64,000 nucleotides of DNA from Apium graveolens (lineage: Eukaryota > Streptophyta > Magnoliopsida > Apiales > Apiaceae): positions 230,925,792 to 230,989,791 of the forward strand of contig NC_133649.1 of the NCBI RefSeq assembly GCF_009905375.1. Reading direction: 5' to 3'. The notes beneath the pieces were generated by a model that was not told the origin of the DNA, searched no databases, and was given only the letters and a program-made list of their open reading frames with translations. Shown here piece by piece: positions 13,501-26,687 of this stretch. Position numbers and translations under genes: made by a program. Each line of letters starts with the position of its first letter. Within the stretch, counting starts at the first letter, position 1.

Positions 13501-14974
13501 ACCTATGCGTAGGTATCGAAGCGCTGATCGTTTATATATATACCAATTGAAATTTGGATGAAGGGTTTGTAAGATATGAATTTTTGAAAATTAAAAGTAT
13601 ATAAATATACGATAGAGAGGAGAGATAGAGGAGGGGAGGGAGTAATGTATTGAACAGATAAAAGAAACGGGGGAGGGGTATACTCGGGGGAGGGGGTGGG
13701 GTGGGGTGGGGTGGGGTGGGGTGCTGGGTAGTTTTAGGATTTGATACGTTTTTTTTTTAAATTTATTTTACCCCGCATTTCTCAACTTATCGAATAAACG
13801 CGCCGGTAAATAAAATCAGAAAAATTACCAAACAAATTCTAAAATTCTCAGAATAATTAGAAAACTAGTAAAATAAAATTTTCATAATTTTTAAAATATT
13901 TTTGACTTGCGCTCTATACCCGCATTATACGATTTAACGAACCGAGCTGCACTTAAAATAAATTCAGAAAATCACGAAAATAGTCTTAAAATATTACAAA
14001 TATCCCGAAGTTTATAAAAACATAAATTTCGAAATTTTAAAATAATTTTTGAAAAGCAGTTTATACCCGCTTTTAGCAATTAAACGATTCAACGCGCGTG
14101 TAAAATTAATCCTAAAAATTTCCAAAATAATTTTAAAATTCTCAGAATATTCCAAACTCAAATAAATATGAGTTTCGTAATTTTTGAAGAATTTTGGAAC
14201 TAAATACGGATTTTACAAATAAATGAAATCAGAAAATCATACAAGGCTAAATAATTGATGAAATATTGATTTCTAAATTTTATAAAATCCCAAATATAAT
14301 TATTGTAATTATAAACCATAAAAACAATTTTAGATACAATCCAAGTATTTATGCAAATAAATATCTGAAAATAGATTACTTAGCTGCTAAGTAACTATAT
14401 AAATGATACAATTTAATACCATATTTGGATAATCATCAAAACTGAGCTTTTTATAAAACACCATATACGAAAATAATGTAAAAATATCCCGTCTCTTGAG
14501 AATACGGATTTTGTTGATTACCGAAATAACTCTCGTATCGAAAATCTTGCGTCGGGCCGCGCACGGGTCAAACCGTAATCCGGATTGAAAAAGTCAAAAT
14601 ACGGAAAATGTCTGGAATTACCAGATTAGGTTAGGAAGGAGTTTTCGGAAGAGTTTCGGGTTGTAAAAACGTAAAAACGGTTGAAGTTGGACGATCCCCG
14701 GCTTTATAAAATAATTTTGGTAATTACTCAGAAAATAATTAATAATTCATAACTCAATATAAAATCATCTAACAGTCCAAAAATTACCAGAAAAATATCA
14801 CAATTATCTATATTTTATTTTGGACATATAAAAATTCAAATACTAAAATAATATCACATCTAAACACCCAAACATCAATTCCACTTATCAGATAATTCAC
14901 TAAAATTCACCTAAAATCACATAAATAATTCCAAATAATTATAATAATAATATTTGAAAATATGGGATATTACA
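10534..14974 (-). repeat. G2 3' LTR (complete, 4441 bp)
   Basis: Plus-strand ends are TGTAACGCCCCC and GATATTACA. There is no ORF of note. It contains a G-rich (GGGGT)n tract at 13686-13728 and many AT-rich stretches. It aligns along its whole length with 16217-19968 plus 31683-32379. Confidence 0.92.
13686..13728 (+). repeat. G-rich GGGGT tandem tract in G2 LTR
   Basis: Repeated GGGGT units give six or more runs of at least three G. The allelic position in the other LTR (about 19348-19418) is G-rich but differs in unit number and is interrupted by tgtgcgcgtggcag. It can in principle form a G-quadruplex on the plus strand (minus with respect to the element). Confidence 0.85.
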
Positions 14975-16216
14975 ATCTACCCCCCTTATAAGGATTCCGT
15001 CCACGGAATCAGCAGAAGAAAGCACTAAGGGATCTTATCACAAATTTTCCATTTCCAAATAAACTCAATTTTCCATAATCTCAAATAAATCTTGTATTCT
15101 TTGTATAATAAAACTTTTACAGGAGCTTCACTGTGCACCACTGTTCCATTCACACCCTTTGACCAATTCTTCAATAGAATCACTTTTTACTGATCGCAAG
15201 AAAGAAGAATAGAAAGAAAGATAGAGAGAAGAAAAGAAAGATAGATAAAGAGAGAAATAAAGAAACAGATTGACTTCGGTATATGCCACTAATATTATAA
15301 CCGCATCGCAGTCCACCGTTACTCTTGGTAATCTTGTTACATAACCCTGCTTTGACTTGACCAGGATAACTTAGCTTAACTTGCTTGGCATACCTTCGAA
15401 TATTTGGGATAATAAAATAATGGAATTTTAAAAAGAAAAGAATTTGATACCAAAACAGAAAAATCTGAATTTGAGAAAATGTATTGTTGAAATAAAAAAA
15501 ATAACTGAGAGATCAATATGATCAAATGAACTTGGTATTGCGTGTCCAAATTAAGACACTACTAAAGGTTGTTAACCTTCATGTATTCACAGCACACACA
15601 AGTGATGGCGTCCCATCCAACTCCTATCACAGAGACAGGTATACCTTGTTTCCCCTATAATTAGGGTTGTTCATCTCAGTCGGAATAAAAAAATCAAAGA
15701 ATTCAAAATCAAATGAATAAAACTGAAAAGATTTCAAAGCTGATATTTCTGAAGGAAATGAAGTCCAGAGAATAAAAATTCTGGCACAAAATGAATAAAC
15801 TGGTCTTAGGGATTATGTCTTCTAATTGATATTTCTTTTTGAGAGAAGTCAAAAGAATTTATTGAAAAAGAAGGTATTGCCAAAGTCTTAATATTTATCT
15901 CCAATTTTAACTCTCCAGTTGACTCGCCATCTGATTGTAGACACTTCTTCACGTTCCAAAGATATCGATAATCTTCATCGTCGTCGAATCGTAGTAGCCT
16001 CGAAAGATTCCACCATAGAAGTTTGCAGCTTCCCGGAGTTCCATCCAGCTCAGCACAACCATCTCGAACGAATGCGCCTATCTTAACTTACTCGTTGGTA
16101 CTATATCCAATAGTCCAACAGGAACTCGATATGAGCTCAAACATCCTCACATAGCTATACACACTCCTACACACTCTCGTTTCTAGTTTACTATAACCTC
16201 AGCTCTGATACCAACC
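14975..16216 (-). other. G2 internal region, non-coding (PPT to PBS)
   Basis: This 1242-bp core lies between the G2 LTRs. On the minus strand it begins next to the 5' LTR with the primer site (16213-16202) and ends with AAGGGGGGTAGAT against the 3' LTR (plus strand 14975-14988). A purine-rich GA tract lies at about 15199-15270. No gag or pol similarity is seen in any frame. The only ORF (15128-15316, minus) is low-complexity and unconvincing. Confidence 0.85.
16202..16213 (-). other. Primer binding site of G2
   Basis: GCTCTGATACCA on the plus strand is the reverse complement of TGGTATCAGAGC. It lies three bases from LTR 16217 and fixes the element as minus-strand. Confidence 0.9.
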
Positions 16217-19200
16217 TGTAACGCCCCCAAATCCGGGGTCAGAGGATTTGATCGTCACGAAGAAACCTCAATCCAAAACAACCTATTTAATCGATAAATA
16301 AATGCCAGCGGAAGATATTTGACATAAATGACCCCAATTAATCCAAGATCTTTTAAGGTTACAGTTCTAGAAACAAGAATTCCAAATTCCACAAATAATT
16401 TTTCACTTTCTTTTGACCCTCTTTTCAATAAATTCCAACTCAAAACTAAACCCACTAGTATAACTTCGAAATGAAGTATACTAGGACCAAATAAAATACA
16501 AAACTATAATTTAATATAATATAAACAACTTTACACAATAAAACTTACACTAGTCCGCAAATCCTGGACCAACCACCTTCCAAAAGCTTCTTCTTTGCTT
16601 CCTCGAATTACGCAGCTAACTAGCGTAAGCTAATCCTCATTGGAGGTTAAATTTGAAAACAGACAAGTATGAGCGAAAGAAATGCTCAGCAAGATCATTA
16701 TAGCATATATAGGGTCGTTTTGATATAAAGCTGACATCTGCATCAGCGCAGAACATTTAAAATCATAATTGCTGAATCATAAAATTTTAGTTGAGGAATC
16801 CTAGAATTGATTCCTTGATTGTATTCAAAACCATTTTGATATTTTTGAGCGAAATGCTTCAGCAATATTTTGAATCTTGACGAGAATCAAACTCGTAAAA
16901 CAGTGTTTACGGAAATATCGTAAACAACAATAACATGAAACAATGATTATAGAGTGGATCATAAACTCATTCAAAACTGAACTCTTCAAGTTAATACTTA
17001 CTTTGCTGTCATATCAAATTAGATATCAATACGAACTTTGATGCTCACAACACCCATACTGAAGTCAACATCAATCATCTATACTAATACCACCTTTGAT
17101 ATTTAACAACAACGTAAGTATAAGCATAAATCAGAATCTGAATCAAAACTGCATTTTACCATTATTCCAAAATAGAAATAGTTGATAAATCATTTATTCT
17201 ATGAATATCAAAAATGATATGATAATTAGATTATGATCATCCTCCGACGGACGTACTATCACATGTTGATCAGACCGTGTGATAGCACAAGGTCAGGATT
17301 CATAGAAACGTGACCCCAAAACACGAGTACTCAAACAAAGGCAATATACCTGCCTGTGGAAAAAGTTGTGTCATAATATTCCATATGGCACTTAGAAATA
17401 GGCCTCCGCTGGACCGTCCGTCCCGGTCACTTACGCAATTATGATCCAATCTTAAAACCTTTTATTGAAATGGGGCCATAATAATTGACACCCGAAATAA
17501 TTTTATTTCCCCCAATTCTTGGGTAGAAATATTCGCAACCAAATCACTTTTCTCAAAATCCAAAACATTTATAAATCCGATAATTGGATAAGTAAAATCA
17601 CTTGACTATTCTGAACATAGAATAATAGAGGGTACTTGCGTAAACAGAATCATTTAATTCAGCGATATGTAAAACATTTATCGATTCTAAACTGAGAATA
17701 GGGAAAGCAATACTTGCATGATACGATTCAAAATAAATATCACTTGAACAATAAGTGATGATAGAAATACTTGCCTTTGGGTTTAGCAGTTAGTCACACT
17801 CGCAAAACCGCATCTATTCTGACATTCTGTCTCAAAATATCACCGTCTTTATTTTCAACATTTTACTGATATGCTGCTCCTGCGATTGCTAGAAGCCAGA
17901 TACCCAATACCATTCCATCTCATTCTTTATCCAACGTCTTGTCCTGATCAACTCGAAAGATCCGCATCTATAATTAAAATATAGAACTTTAATTGACTAA
18001 ACGATAACCACTCGACGAACTACGCGTCAAAAGCCTATCGTCTACCCATACGATAACCCGCACATAAAAGAAACAGTCCAACACAAGATTCTTATGACCC
18101 ACACATAAATATTAAAGACAAACATAGGACCCTTGATCCACATACACACCTAATTCACATAACACATAAGCACATAACTCATATATCACATAATTCATAT
18201 CACATATGACTCGGTTCATCAAAAGGGTCGACTCGATATGTTTAAAACTAAAATCGGGTCAAAATATGATTTATCGATCAAAAATCGACTCAGAATGATT
18301 CGTAAAACAAGCGACCTTTCGAAACAAAAGAATTTGGGTCTCGAAAGTATTTTTATTGAAAGCGGAATATTTTCCTGAGTCTAGAGGCGTTCGTTTCGTA
18401 TTAAACGAATGAACAGTTTATTTATTATGAATTTTTGAACATTTTTCGGAATTAAATCGGGTCTCCGAATCATTTTATAACTAAATAATAGGGCTCAAAC
18501 ACTCGAAAATAATTTTATAAGAATTATTGAGCTTGAAAAATAATTTAAAATAATATTTTAAAGCTCGAACTATTTTTCGGAATTTTTAAATCATAAGAAA
18601 TAATTAACTCGAATTAAATAATCAATTAAAATTCATTAACTAAATAATTCGGATTTATTTTCGAATAAGAATTAAAATAATATTCTTCAGAACTAAAAAT
18701 AATATTTTCTTGGAAATCGGACAGCACCTCCTCTATTTCTCGGACTGCTAGTCGATATCATATCGACACAACCAACAACAATCAATACAATATTTTATAT
18801 TTACGCGTATAAACACTCCAGAAATGAATAACACGGCTACCTGAACCAAAACTCGGACCAAAAGTGACTTCTCCAATAATTTCTAAAAATTATGAAATAA
18901 ATATATAAATACTAACATGCTATAATATACACAAGTACGAAAGCGGAATTTCGGAATCGTTACCCAAAATAAATTTTGATCACCCCGAAGAGAATATCTG
19001 ATGTCCGGAAAATATCTTCAGAAAAATCTGAAATTAATGGTCATAGACATATACACGCTGAGATGCCATGTGGAGTAATCAACGCCTTTAAACTCCTTTT
19101 CTATGTCCCGAAAATAAATTAAAACGGAAATATAACGGAAATATGCCCCGTAAATTTTCTTCTAAAAACCTCGCAATATATATACCTATGCGTAGGTATC

Positions 19201-19347
19201 GAAGCGCTGATCGTTTATATATATACCAATTGAAATTTGGATGAACGGTTTGTAAGATATGAATTTTGAAAATTAAAAGTATATAAATATACGATAGAGA
19301 GGAGAGATAGAGGGGAGGGAGTAATGTGTTGAACAGATAAAAGAAAT

Positions 19348-19418
19348 GGGGGAGGGTAATACTCGGGGGAGGGGGGTGTGCGCGTGGCAGGGGTGGGGTG
19401 GGGTGGGGTGCGGGGTGG
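19348..19418 (+). repeat. G-rich tract, second G2 LTR
   Basis: Counterpart of 13686-13728, with runs of four to six G. It is rearranged relative to that copy, so the tract is unstable. Confidence 0.75.
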
Positions 19419-19963
19419 TTTTAGGATTTGACACGTTTTTTTTTTTTTTTAATTTATTTTGCCCCGCATTTCTCAACTTATCGAATAAACGCGCCGGTAA
19501 ATAAAATCCGAAAAATTACCAAACAAATTCTAAAGTTCTCAGAATAATTAGAAAACTAGTAAAATAAAATTTTCATAATTTTTAAAATATTTTTGACTTG
19601 CGCTCTATACCCGCATTATACGATTTAACGAACCGAGCTGCACTTAAAACAAATTCAAAAAATCACGAAAATAGTCTTAAAATATTACAAATATCCCGAA
19701 GTTTATAAATACATAAATTTCGAAATTTTAAAATAATTTTTGAAACGCAGTTTATACCCGCTTTTAGCAATTAAACGATTCAACGCGCGTGTAAAATTAA
19801 TCCTAAAAATTCCCAAAATAATTTTAAAATTCTCAGAATATTCCAAACTCAAATAAATATGAGTTTCGTAATTTTTGAAGAATTTTGGAATTAAATACGG
19901 ATTTTACAAATAAATAAAATCAGAAAATCATACAGGGCTAAATAATTGATGAAATATTGATTT

Positions 19964-19968
19964 CTAAA
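19964..19968. repeat. Target-site duplication ctaaa, left copy (Copia-B)
   Basis: ctaaa is repeated at 31678-31682. The unoccupied site is in the other G2 LTR near 14273. Confidence 0.94.
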
Positions 19969-20587
19969 TGTTAGATATATTTGATAATGTCATGGCTAAT
20001 ATGTTTTATGTTTAGCTTTCATATCTTACTTGAACAGGATAAATCAGTACTTAACTGTTGATCAGTACTTATACTGGAAGTCAGGACTTAAGGATATCAG
20101 TACTTATGTTATCAGGAGATAATCATCAGAAGATAGATATCAGAACTTAAGTGCTGAAGGACGATCAGATAAGGACAATAGCTGATTAAAGGAAAGAAGA
20201 TCAAGATAAACATAAGAAGAGATATGCATGAAGAAGGAATTCTGTAAAGAATGGAATACTTGGAAGAAAAGATATCTGATTGATATATTTGAGGAAGCAG
20301 AATTATATTCCATATCAATTAGGGATTATCTTGTAACTGTGTAGTATATAAACATAGACATAGGGTTTACACTATAAGTGTTATCATTATTAAAGAAGAT
20401 TATTCATTGTAACCCTAACAGCTCTCGTGATATTTGTTCATCACTGAGAGGTAACAGTTCCATACTGTAACAGAGTTTATTGTTTCAATAAAGTTTGTTT
20501 TCTGTTACTTAAGTTCTTAAAGTTCGATTTGAGTGTACTATATACTGTATTCACCCCCTCTACAGTGTGTGTGTGTGTGACCTAACA
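19969..20587 (+). repeat. Copia-B 5' LTR
   Basis: It starts TGTTAGATAT and ends CCTAACA. A TATATAAA box lies at 20345-20352, an AATAAA signal at 20487-20492, and a (GT)n run before the end (about 20566-20579). ATCAGTACTT occurs at 20043, 20061 and 20096, and ATCAGAACTT at 20139. Confidence 0.95.
20345..20352 (+). promoter_or_regulatory. LTR TATA box, Copia-B
   Basis: TATATAAA lies in mid-LTR, followed by a plausible transcription start zone. It is the only strong TATA box in this LTR and is identical in the 3' LTR (31437-31444). Confidence 0.65.
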
Positions 20588-20589
20588 AT

Positions 20590-20601
20590 TGGTATCAGAG
20601 C
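20590..20601 (+). other. Primer binding site of Copia-B
   Basis: TGGTATCAGAGC lies two bases after the 5' LTR and is complementary to initiator tRNA-Met. Confidence 0.93.
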
Positions 20602-20643
20602 CTATCTGTTAACATACATACAGTTAAAGATCCAAACACAATC

Positions 20644-22972
20644 ATGTCGGACACAGAAACTCCAACTAAGCCTACCAAAACTGAGGAACCACCAAAGACA
20701 CAAATTCAGAGTCGGTATGAGATCATCAGAGTTCCCATACCGAGTCCATCTGAATATCCCATATGGAAGGTAAGGATGACCATGTTCCTGGAAGCAACAG
20801 ATCCAGAATACCTTGATAGAATCAAGGAAGGCCCTCACAAACCAACCAAGCTCGCTGTTGCAGTTGCAGGTGAAGCAGCAAAGACCGTACTAAAGGAGAA
20901 GAGTGATTATACTGCTGAAGACATAGCATCAATTGCTAAGGATGCTAAGGTACGACACTTACTGCATAGTGCCATTGATAATGTAATGTCAAACAGGGTA
21001 ATCAACTGCAAGACTGCTAAGGAGATATGGGATGCTCTGGAAACAAGGTGTCAAGGAACTGACACAATTAAGAAGAACAGGAAGACAATACTCACTCAAG
21101 AGTATGAACACTTTGACTCAAAGACTAATGAGTCATTGAATGATTTATATGATAGATTTGTCAAACTTTTGAATGATTTGTCATTGGTTGATAAAGAGTA
21201 TTATCTTGAAGATTCAAACCTTAAGTTCCTGTTAGCTCTTCCTGAATGCTGGGATTTGAAGGCAACGACAATAAGAGACAACTACAATCTTGATGAAACA
21301 ACTCTTGACGAAATCTATGGAATGCTCAAGACTCATGAGCTGGAGATGGAACAAAGAAGCAAGAGGAGAGGAGGAAAGTCAAGGACAGTTGCTCTTAAGG
21401 CTGAAGAAGAATTCCCCAAAGCAGCTTCCTCAAAGAAAGACAAGGGTAAAGCTCTTTTCACAAAGTCTGATACTGAGTCATCAAGTTCTGAGAGTGATGA
21501 TGACTCAGATTCTGAAAGCTTGCCTGAGACTGATGCTGATGAGGAGATGATGAAGCTGTGTGCTCTTATGGTGAAAGGAATCACAAAGATTGCATACAGG
21601 AAGTTCAGGAAAAGAAAGAAGTTTTCTAGGAAAGGCATAAGTTTTGATAAGAAGAATTTCAGAAGATCTGAAGGCAGAGGAGGAAAGTCTGACAGAGGAG
21701 ATTACACCAATGTTAAATGCTATAACTGTGGTGAGAAAGGCCACATATCTCCTGATTGCAAGAAGGTAAAGGGTGACAAAGGCAAGGCTCTTATCATAAA
21801 AAGCAGAAAAGCTGGACAGACACCTCAGACTCTGAAAGTGAGGAAAACTATGCATTAATGGAAAATGCTGATAAAGAAAGTGCTGAGAGCAGTTCTGAAG
21901 CTGCTGAAACAAAGGTACCTCAGACTACTTATGCTTTTCATACTGATGATATTAATGAGTTGAGAAGATATCTTAAAACCATGTTTGTTAGTTATAGAGA
22001 TCAAACTTTAACATGTGAAAGATTAACTTCTGAAAATCTTGCATTTAAGAAAAGAAATGATTTCTTAGAAAAAGAGTTAGTCATGTTCCATCAAACTCAG
22101 AAGGATAGAGATGATGCTTTTTATGTTAGGAATGAAGTGCTAAAAATAAATGAATCTCTAAAAACTGAGTTAGAAAAGGAAAGAGAGATTATCAGGACTT
22201 GGACTAACTCTGGCAAAATTTGCTAAGTAGTGGAAACTGGAAAGAGGGCTTAGGTTATGGAGAAGATAAAAATGATAAAGGAACTGAAGAAATTAAGTCT
22301 GTTGATAAGCAAAAGCCAAAGTTAAAACCTGTTAAGTTTGTAACTGTAAAGTCTGAAAATGAAAAATCAGAAGTTACAAAGAAATTAACTTCTGACAAAC
22401 TAAAACAGGAAAAGACAGCTGAAGTGAACATAGGCTTAATGACAAAGAAGCAGCTTAAGCATAAGCTGAAAGATGTTAAGAATGCAAACAAGGTAAAATC
22501 ACCTAGGAAAAATAGGAATGGAAAGGAAGGTGTGAATAAAAGCAATAATTATAAACCTATTCCTGATGCTTCTAGGAAAACATGTCATAACTGTGGAAGT
22601 TCTAACCATCTGGCTTCTTTTTGCAGGAAGAATAAGAATATTAACTCCTTACCTTCAAAGTCAGGATTTAAGAGTCAGTCTGTTAGATACAAACCACAAA
22701 ATCCTTGTTTTCATTGTGGTAGTTTATGGCATTCCATTTATACTTGTAAGGAATATCATAGCTTGTACTATAATTATTATCAAATAAAACCTTCTTTGAA
22801 GAAAGTTTCCATTGTTCCTTCTAGTGTAAATTCTGATTCAAAGTCTGATAGTGTAAGTTCTGATAAGAAAAATGTTAACATAAACTCTGATGCTAAATCC
22901 GCTGCAAATGTTAACAAACTTAATAAGGCCAAAGGATCCAAGCAAGTCTGGGTCCTTAAAACTAATAATTAG
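20644..22972 (+). pseudogene. gag: Copia-B gag (first 404 codons open, then frameshifted)
   Basis: Structural polyprotein. The ATG at 20644 is the first after the PBS and opens 404 codons to 21858. The capsid part includes the copia gag motif TAKEIWDAL near 21017. A CX2CX4HX4C knuckle, CYNCGEKGHISPDC, lies at residues 359-372. A 1-bp change near 21,800 moves the frame to 21858-22226, and another near 22,217 moves it to 22220-22972. The last piece adds two more knuckles (CHNCGSSNHLASFC and CFHCGSLWHSIYTC), so three in total, typical of extended Sirevirus gag. It ends with VWVLKTNN and TAG at 22970-22972. Confidence 0.88.
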
Positions 22973-22984
22973 TGGTCTTTGTGA

Positions 22985-25213
22985 TTGCACGACAACAGGA
23001 AAAATATTCTAGTTCTGGACAGTGGACGTTCAGGACATATGACTGGAAATAAGGCCCTGCTATCAGACTTTGTGGAGAAAGCTGGCCCAAGTATTTCTTA
23101 TGGAGATGGCAACATTGGAAAAACATTGGGATATGGCAATATCAATCTTGGAAATGTCATAATTAAACAAGTAGCTCTGGTCTCAGGACTTAAACACAAC
23201 CTACTGAGTATAAGTCAAATCTGTGACAGAGGTTATCATGTTGATTTCTTTGAAGAACACTGTGAAATTGTGAGTAAATCTAAAGGCAAAGTTGTTCTGA
23301 AAGGATACAGGCGTGGTAACATTTATGAAGCTAAGCTTTCAACAAGTACTGATGGTTCTGCAATCTGTCTGATGAGTAGAGCATCAATTGAAGAAAGCAG
23401 GAATTGGCATAAAAAACTCTCTCATTTAAATTTCAACAATATAAATGAACTGGTCAAGAAAGATCTTGTGAGAGGATTGCCAAACACAGTATTTGCTCCT
23501 GATGGTCTTTGTGATTCATGTCTGAAAGCCAAACAAAGAAAATCTTCATTCAAGAGCAAGACTGAATCATCAATTCTTGAGCCTTATCATCTACTACATG
23601 TTGATTTATTTGGTCCAGTAAATGTCATGTCTATTGCAAAGAAGAAGTATGTGTTGGTCATAGTGGATGAGTTCACCAGATACACATGGGTGTATTTCTT
23701 GCATACAAAAAGTGAAACTGCATCAATCTTGATTGATCATGTCAAACATCTGGATAAAATGGTCAAAGATTCTGTGAAAGTTTTAAGGAGTGATAATGGC
23801 ACTGAGTTCAAGAATTTGATAATGGAAGAGTTCTGCAAAAGCCATGGAATAAAGCAGGAATTTTCTACTCCCGGAACTCCACAACAAAATGGAGTTGTTG
23901 AAAGGAAGAATAGAACTCTCATTGAAGCTGCACGTACAATGCTTGAAGAAGCAAAGCTTCCAACCTATTTCTGGGCTGAAGCTGTGCAGACTGCTTGTTT
24001 TACTCAAAATGCAACACTCATTAACAAGCATGGAAAAACACCATATGAGATGGTGAAGAAAAAGAAGCCAAATCTGAAATACTTTCATGTATTTGGATGC
24101 AAGTGTTTTGTTCTCAAGACTCATACTGAACAGCTATCAAAGTTTGATCTAAAAGCTGATGAAGGAATCTTTGTTAGATATCCACTTTCCACAAAAGCCT
24201 TCAGAGTCTATAGTTTGAGAACAAAAGTAGTAATGGAATCTATCAATGTCTCTTTTGATGACAAGAAGATTACTGGTCTTGAAGATTTCATTGACCATGA
24301 TCAGCTGAGATTTGAAAATGAAGACTCAAATTCTGATACTGAAAATCCTGAAAGTCTAAGTCCTGATACTGTAAACTCTGATGGAATAAACTCTGATGTT
24401 ATTGAAACTGTGGTGGCTACGCCAAGGGAAGATGCACCGATGCAGGGGGAGCATACTCAAGATCCTACCACAGCTCAAGAAACATCAGAACATACATCTG
24501 GCTCTTCAAATTCTGATTCGTCAAGTTCTGATAAGCCAAGTTCTGATAGTGCTGAAAATTTAAATACTGAAGACTCCAACTCAGAGAGCATAGTTTCAGG
24601 GGGAGCATCAGAAAATGAAAATGAAGATAACATGGATCATGGGGGAGCATCCAGTTCTAGAGAAAATCTTCCATCTGCAAGGAAGTGGACAAAATCACAT
24701 ACACCTGATTTGATAATTGGAAATCCTGATGCAGGTGTCAGAACTAGAACAGATTTTACAGGTTGCAAAATTGACAGGAAAAGCACAAGTGGAAGCTGTC
24801 AATTTCTTGGAGGCAGATTGGTTTCTTGGTACAGCAAGAAACAAAAGTCAATTTCCACATCAACTGCAGAAGCAGAGTATATTGCTGCAGGAAGCTGTTG
24901 TGCACAGATTCTTTGGATGAAGAATCAGTTACTGGATTATGTGTTAACATATTTCAAAATCCCTATTTACTGTGATAATCAAAGTGCTATTGCTATGACA
25001 TGTAATCCAGTTTAACACTCTATGACAAAGCACATCAGCATCAGGTACCACTTCATCAGGGAACATGTGGATGAAGGTACAGTGGAATTGCATTTTGTTC
25101 CCACAGATCAACAAGTAGCAGATATCTTCACAAAACCACTGTGTGAAGCTACTTTTACAAGATTGGTAAATGAACTTGGAATGGTTTCAGGTTCTTTCTC
25201 TAAATCTGCTTAG
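22985..25213 (+). pseudogene. pol: Copia-B pol: protease-integrase-RNase H with RT deleted
   Basis: There is no ATG start, as expected for a gag-pol fusion. The protease motif is LDSGRSGHMTG, with Arg where family members usually have Cys. GAG-pre-integrase has WHKKLSH and CDSC. The integrase triad is D207, D270 and E306 (35 residues between the last two), counted from 22985, so the core looks intact. After a Ser/Asp-rich linker ending GVRTR (about 24747), the chain jumps straight to DFTGCKID of RNase H. About 1.1 kb present in Copia-A (whole RT and the start of RNase H) is absent without frame loss. A CAA-to-TAA stop lies at 25013-25015 and the frame continues to 25213. Confidence 0.9.
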
Positions 25214-26489
25214 TCTTGTTCTGTGTTATCAGACTTTATGCTCAGTATTTACAGAATTAATCTCATTGTGTATTCTGTGCTTAATTGATAAATGTCTTTA
25301 AGTACTGACTGATTGTCTGATATATGTTTCTAAACTCTGATAAGTGATATGTCTGTTTAAGTACCTATTCAATCCTATGAGGATAACTATGCTAGATACT
25401 GACCTAGTAGTCTTCAATAAACAAATGATTCCATGTAAGAAATAATTATTTCAGTGGAAATCTTATGACACTAGCAAATTCTGATAATTGAGCTTAGTTA
25501 AGTTTACTTTGTATATCTTATTACTAAGTCACAAATTAGAATAATGCTACTCATCTGTTAAGTTCTGATACTAGTAAAACTGCTGAATGTACTAAGTGCT
25601 GATAAACCTCACTTATCAAAAGAAAAAGCAAAAAAATCAAAGAATAAAATCAGGTACTCCTTTGAGATCTAGAGTAAAAATGTGGAAGGGATGACCCAAG
25701 TGCATTGCTGGTATTAAGTAAATATGCATTAGAAAAGCAAAATATTTTCTTGTTGACTTCTCACACTCTATGATTACTGGAGAAATACTCTGATAATAGC
25801 ATAAATTCTGATAAAACGTCGTGACTCACTTACACTGAGAAGCCACTGTAAAATAGAATTTCAAAAGATGCATAAAATTAGCACAAAACAGATGAGGTGA
25901 ACTCAAGCATGAACTCATTCATCAGTAGGTTTCAGGACAATGACAGCTCTTTAGCAAAATTTTAGTTATGCCTTATTTCTAAGATGTACTGAAGTGACTC
26001 AGACTTTACTCTTTGTCTGTTATTTAGCTTAATGCCCACACTAATCACTCCATATGAATGATGAAAATTACTGTGGTGGTCTATGTTATTTTAGATAAAC
26101 AGTCACTGTGTCACTTTGCACAAATTCTGAAGACAAGTTCTAGTTACACATTCTAATGATTAAGTTCTGAAGTTTATAACTCAGAACTTGTATGAGGATT
26201 TACTAAGATGGGCATTCCTTTTTCGAGTTAAGAAATTATGTTCTGATGACTGTTAAGTTCTGATATAAGTCTAAGTTCTGATATTACAGTCTAATGTTTT
26301 ACTTGACTTATCTGTGAATAACATTTGATAACAGTCTCAGTTAATAATTGAATATGTTGAAGTGGAAGATTAATAGTCACTATGGTTAGGGTTAATGGTA
26401 TTTGTACCTGAACAGTCCAATGTTACTTGTTTCTTGTGCGCTTTAAACCATGTTTCCTCTTTCCAATGAATGTTATTCTTTTTCAAAGT
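25214..26489 (+). other. Copia-B spacer downstream of pol
   Basis: AT-rich and non-coding, about 1.3 kb. It has several copies of AAGTTCTGAT (25560, 26255, 26273) but no domain-bearing ORF. Confidence 0.7.
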
Positions 26490-26570
26490 CTAGGGAGACG
26501 AGGTAGAATTAATTCTACCTGTCAGCATTCAATTTCTTTGCGTCTCCTAGCATTCTCTTGCCTATATAAG
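26490..26570 (+). promoter_or_regulatory. Palindrome plus TATA box upstream of Copia-B extra genes
   Basis: A perfect 20-bp palindrome AGGTAGAATTAATTCTACCT lies at 26501-26520. It is flanked by outer arms CTAGGGAGACG (26490-26500) and CGTCTCCTAG (26541-26550). TATATAAG follows at 26563-26570, then a C/T-rich leader resembling plant 5' UTRs and an ATG at 26646. This looks like an internal Pol II promoter. The function is inferred. Confidence 0.6.
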
Positions 26571-26687
26571 CAGCCACTTCACATCAGTCTTTCCATCAAA
26601 TTCTTCTCACACACTTATCTTCATACTTCTTCTTTCAAAAACACAATGGTCATATACAACATGTTTTTGAACTACTAAAACTTCAAT

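Larger units (their letters stand above)
16217..19968 (-). repeat. G2 5' LTR, major segment
   Basis: It is homologous to 10534-about 14278. It is interrupted at 19968 by Copia-B with target duplication ctaaa, and the rest follows at 31683-32379. Confidence 0.93.

Noticed and set aside
10534..14974. Host intergenic DNA between repeats
   Set aside because: The whole segment aligns with the second LTR copy, so it is element sequence.
26427..26678. 83-codon ORF overlapping the Copia-B palindrome and TATA box
   Set aside because: It spans the promoter-like module and has no domain; likely chance.
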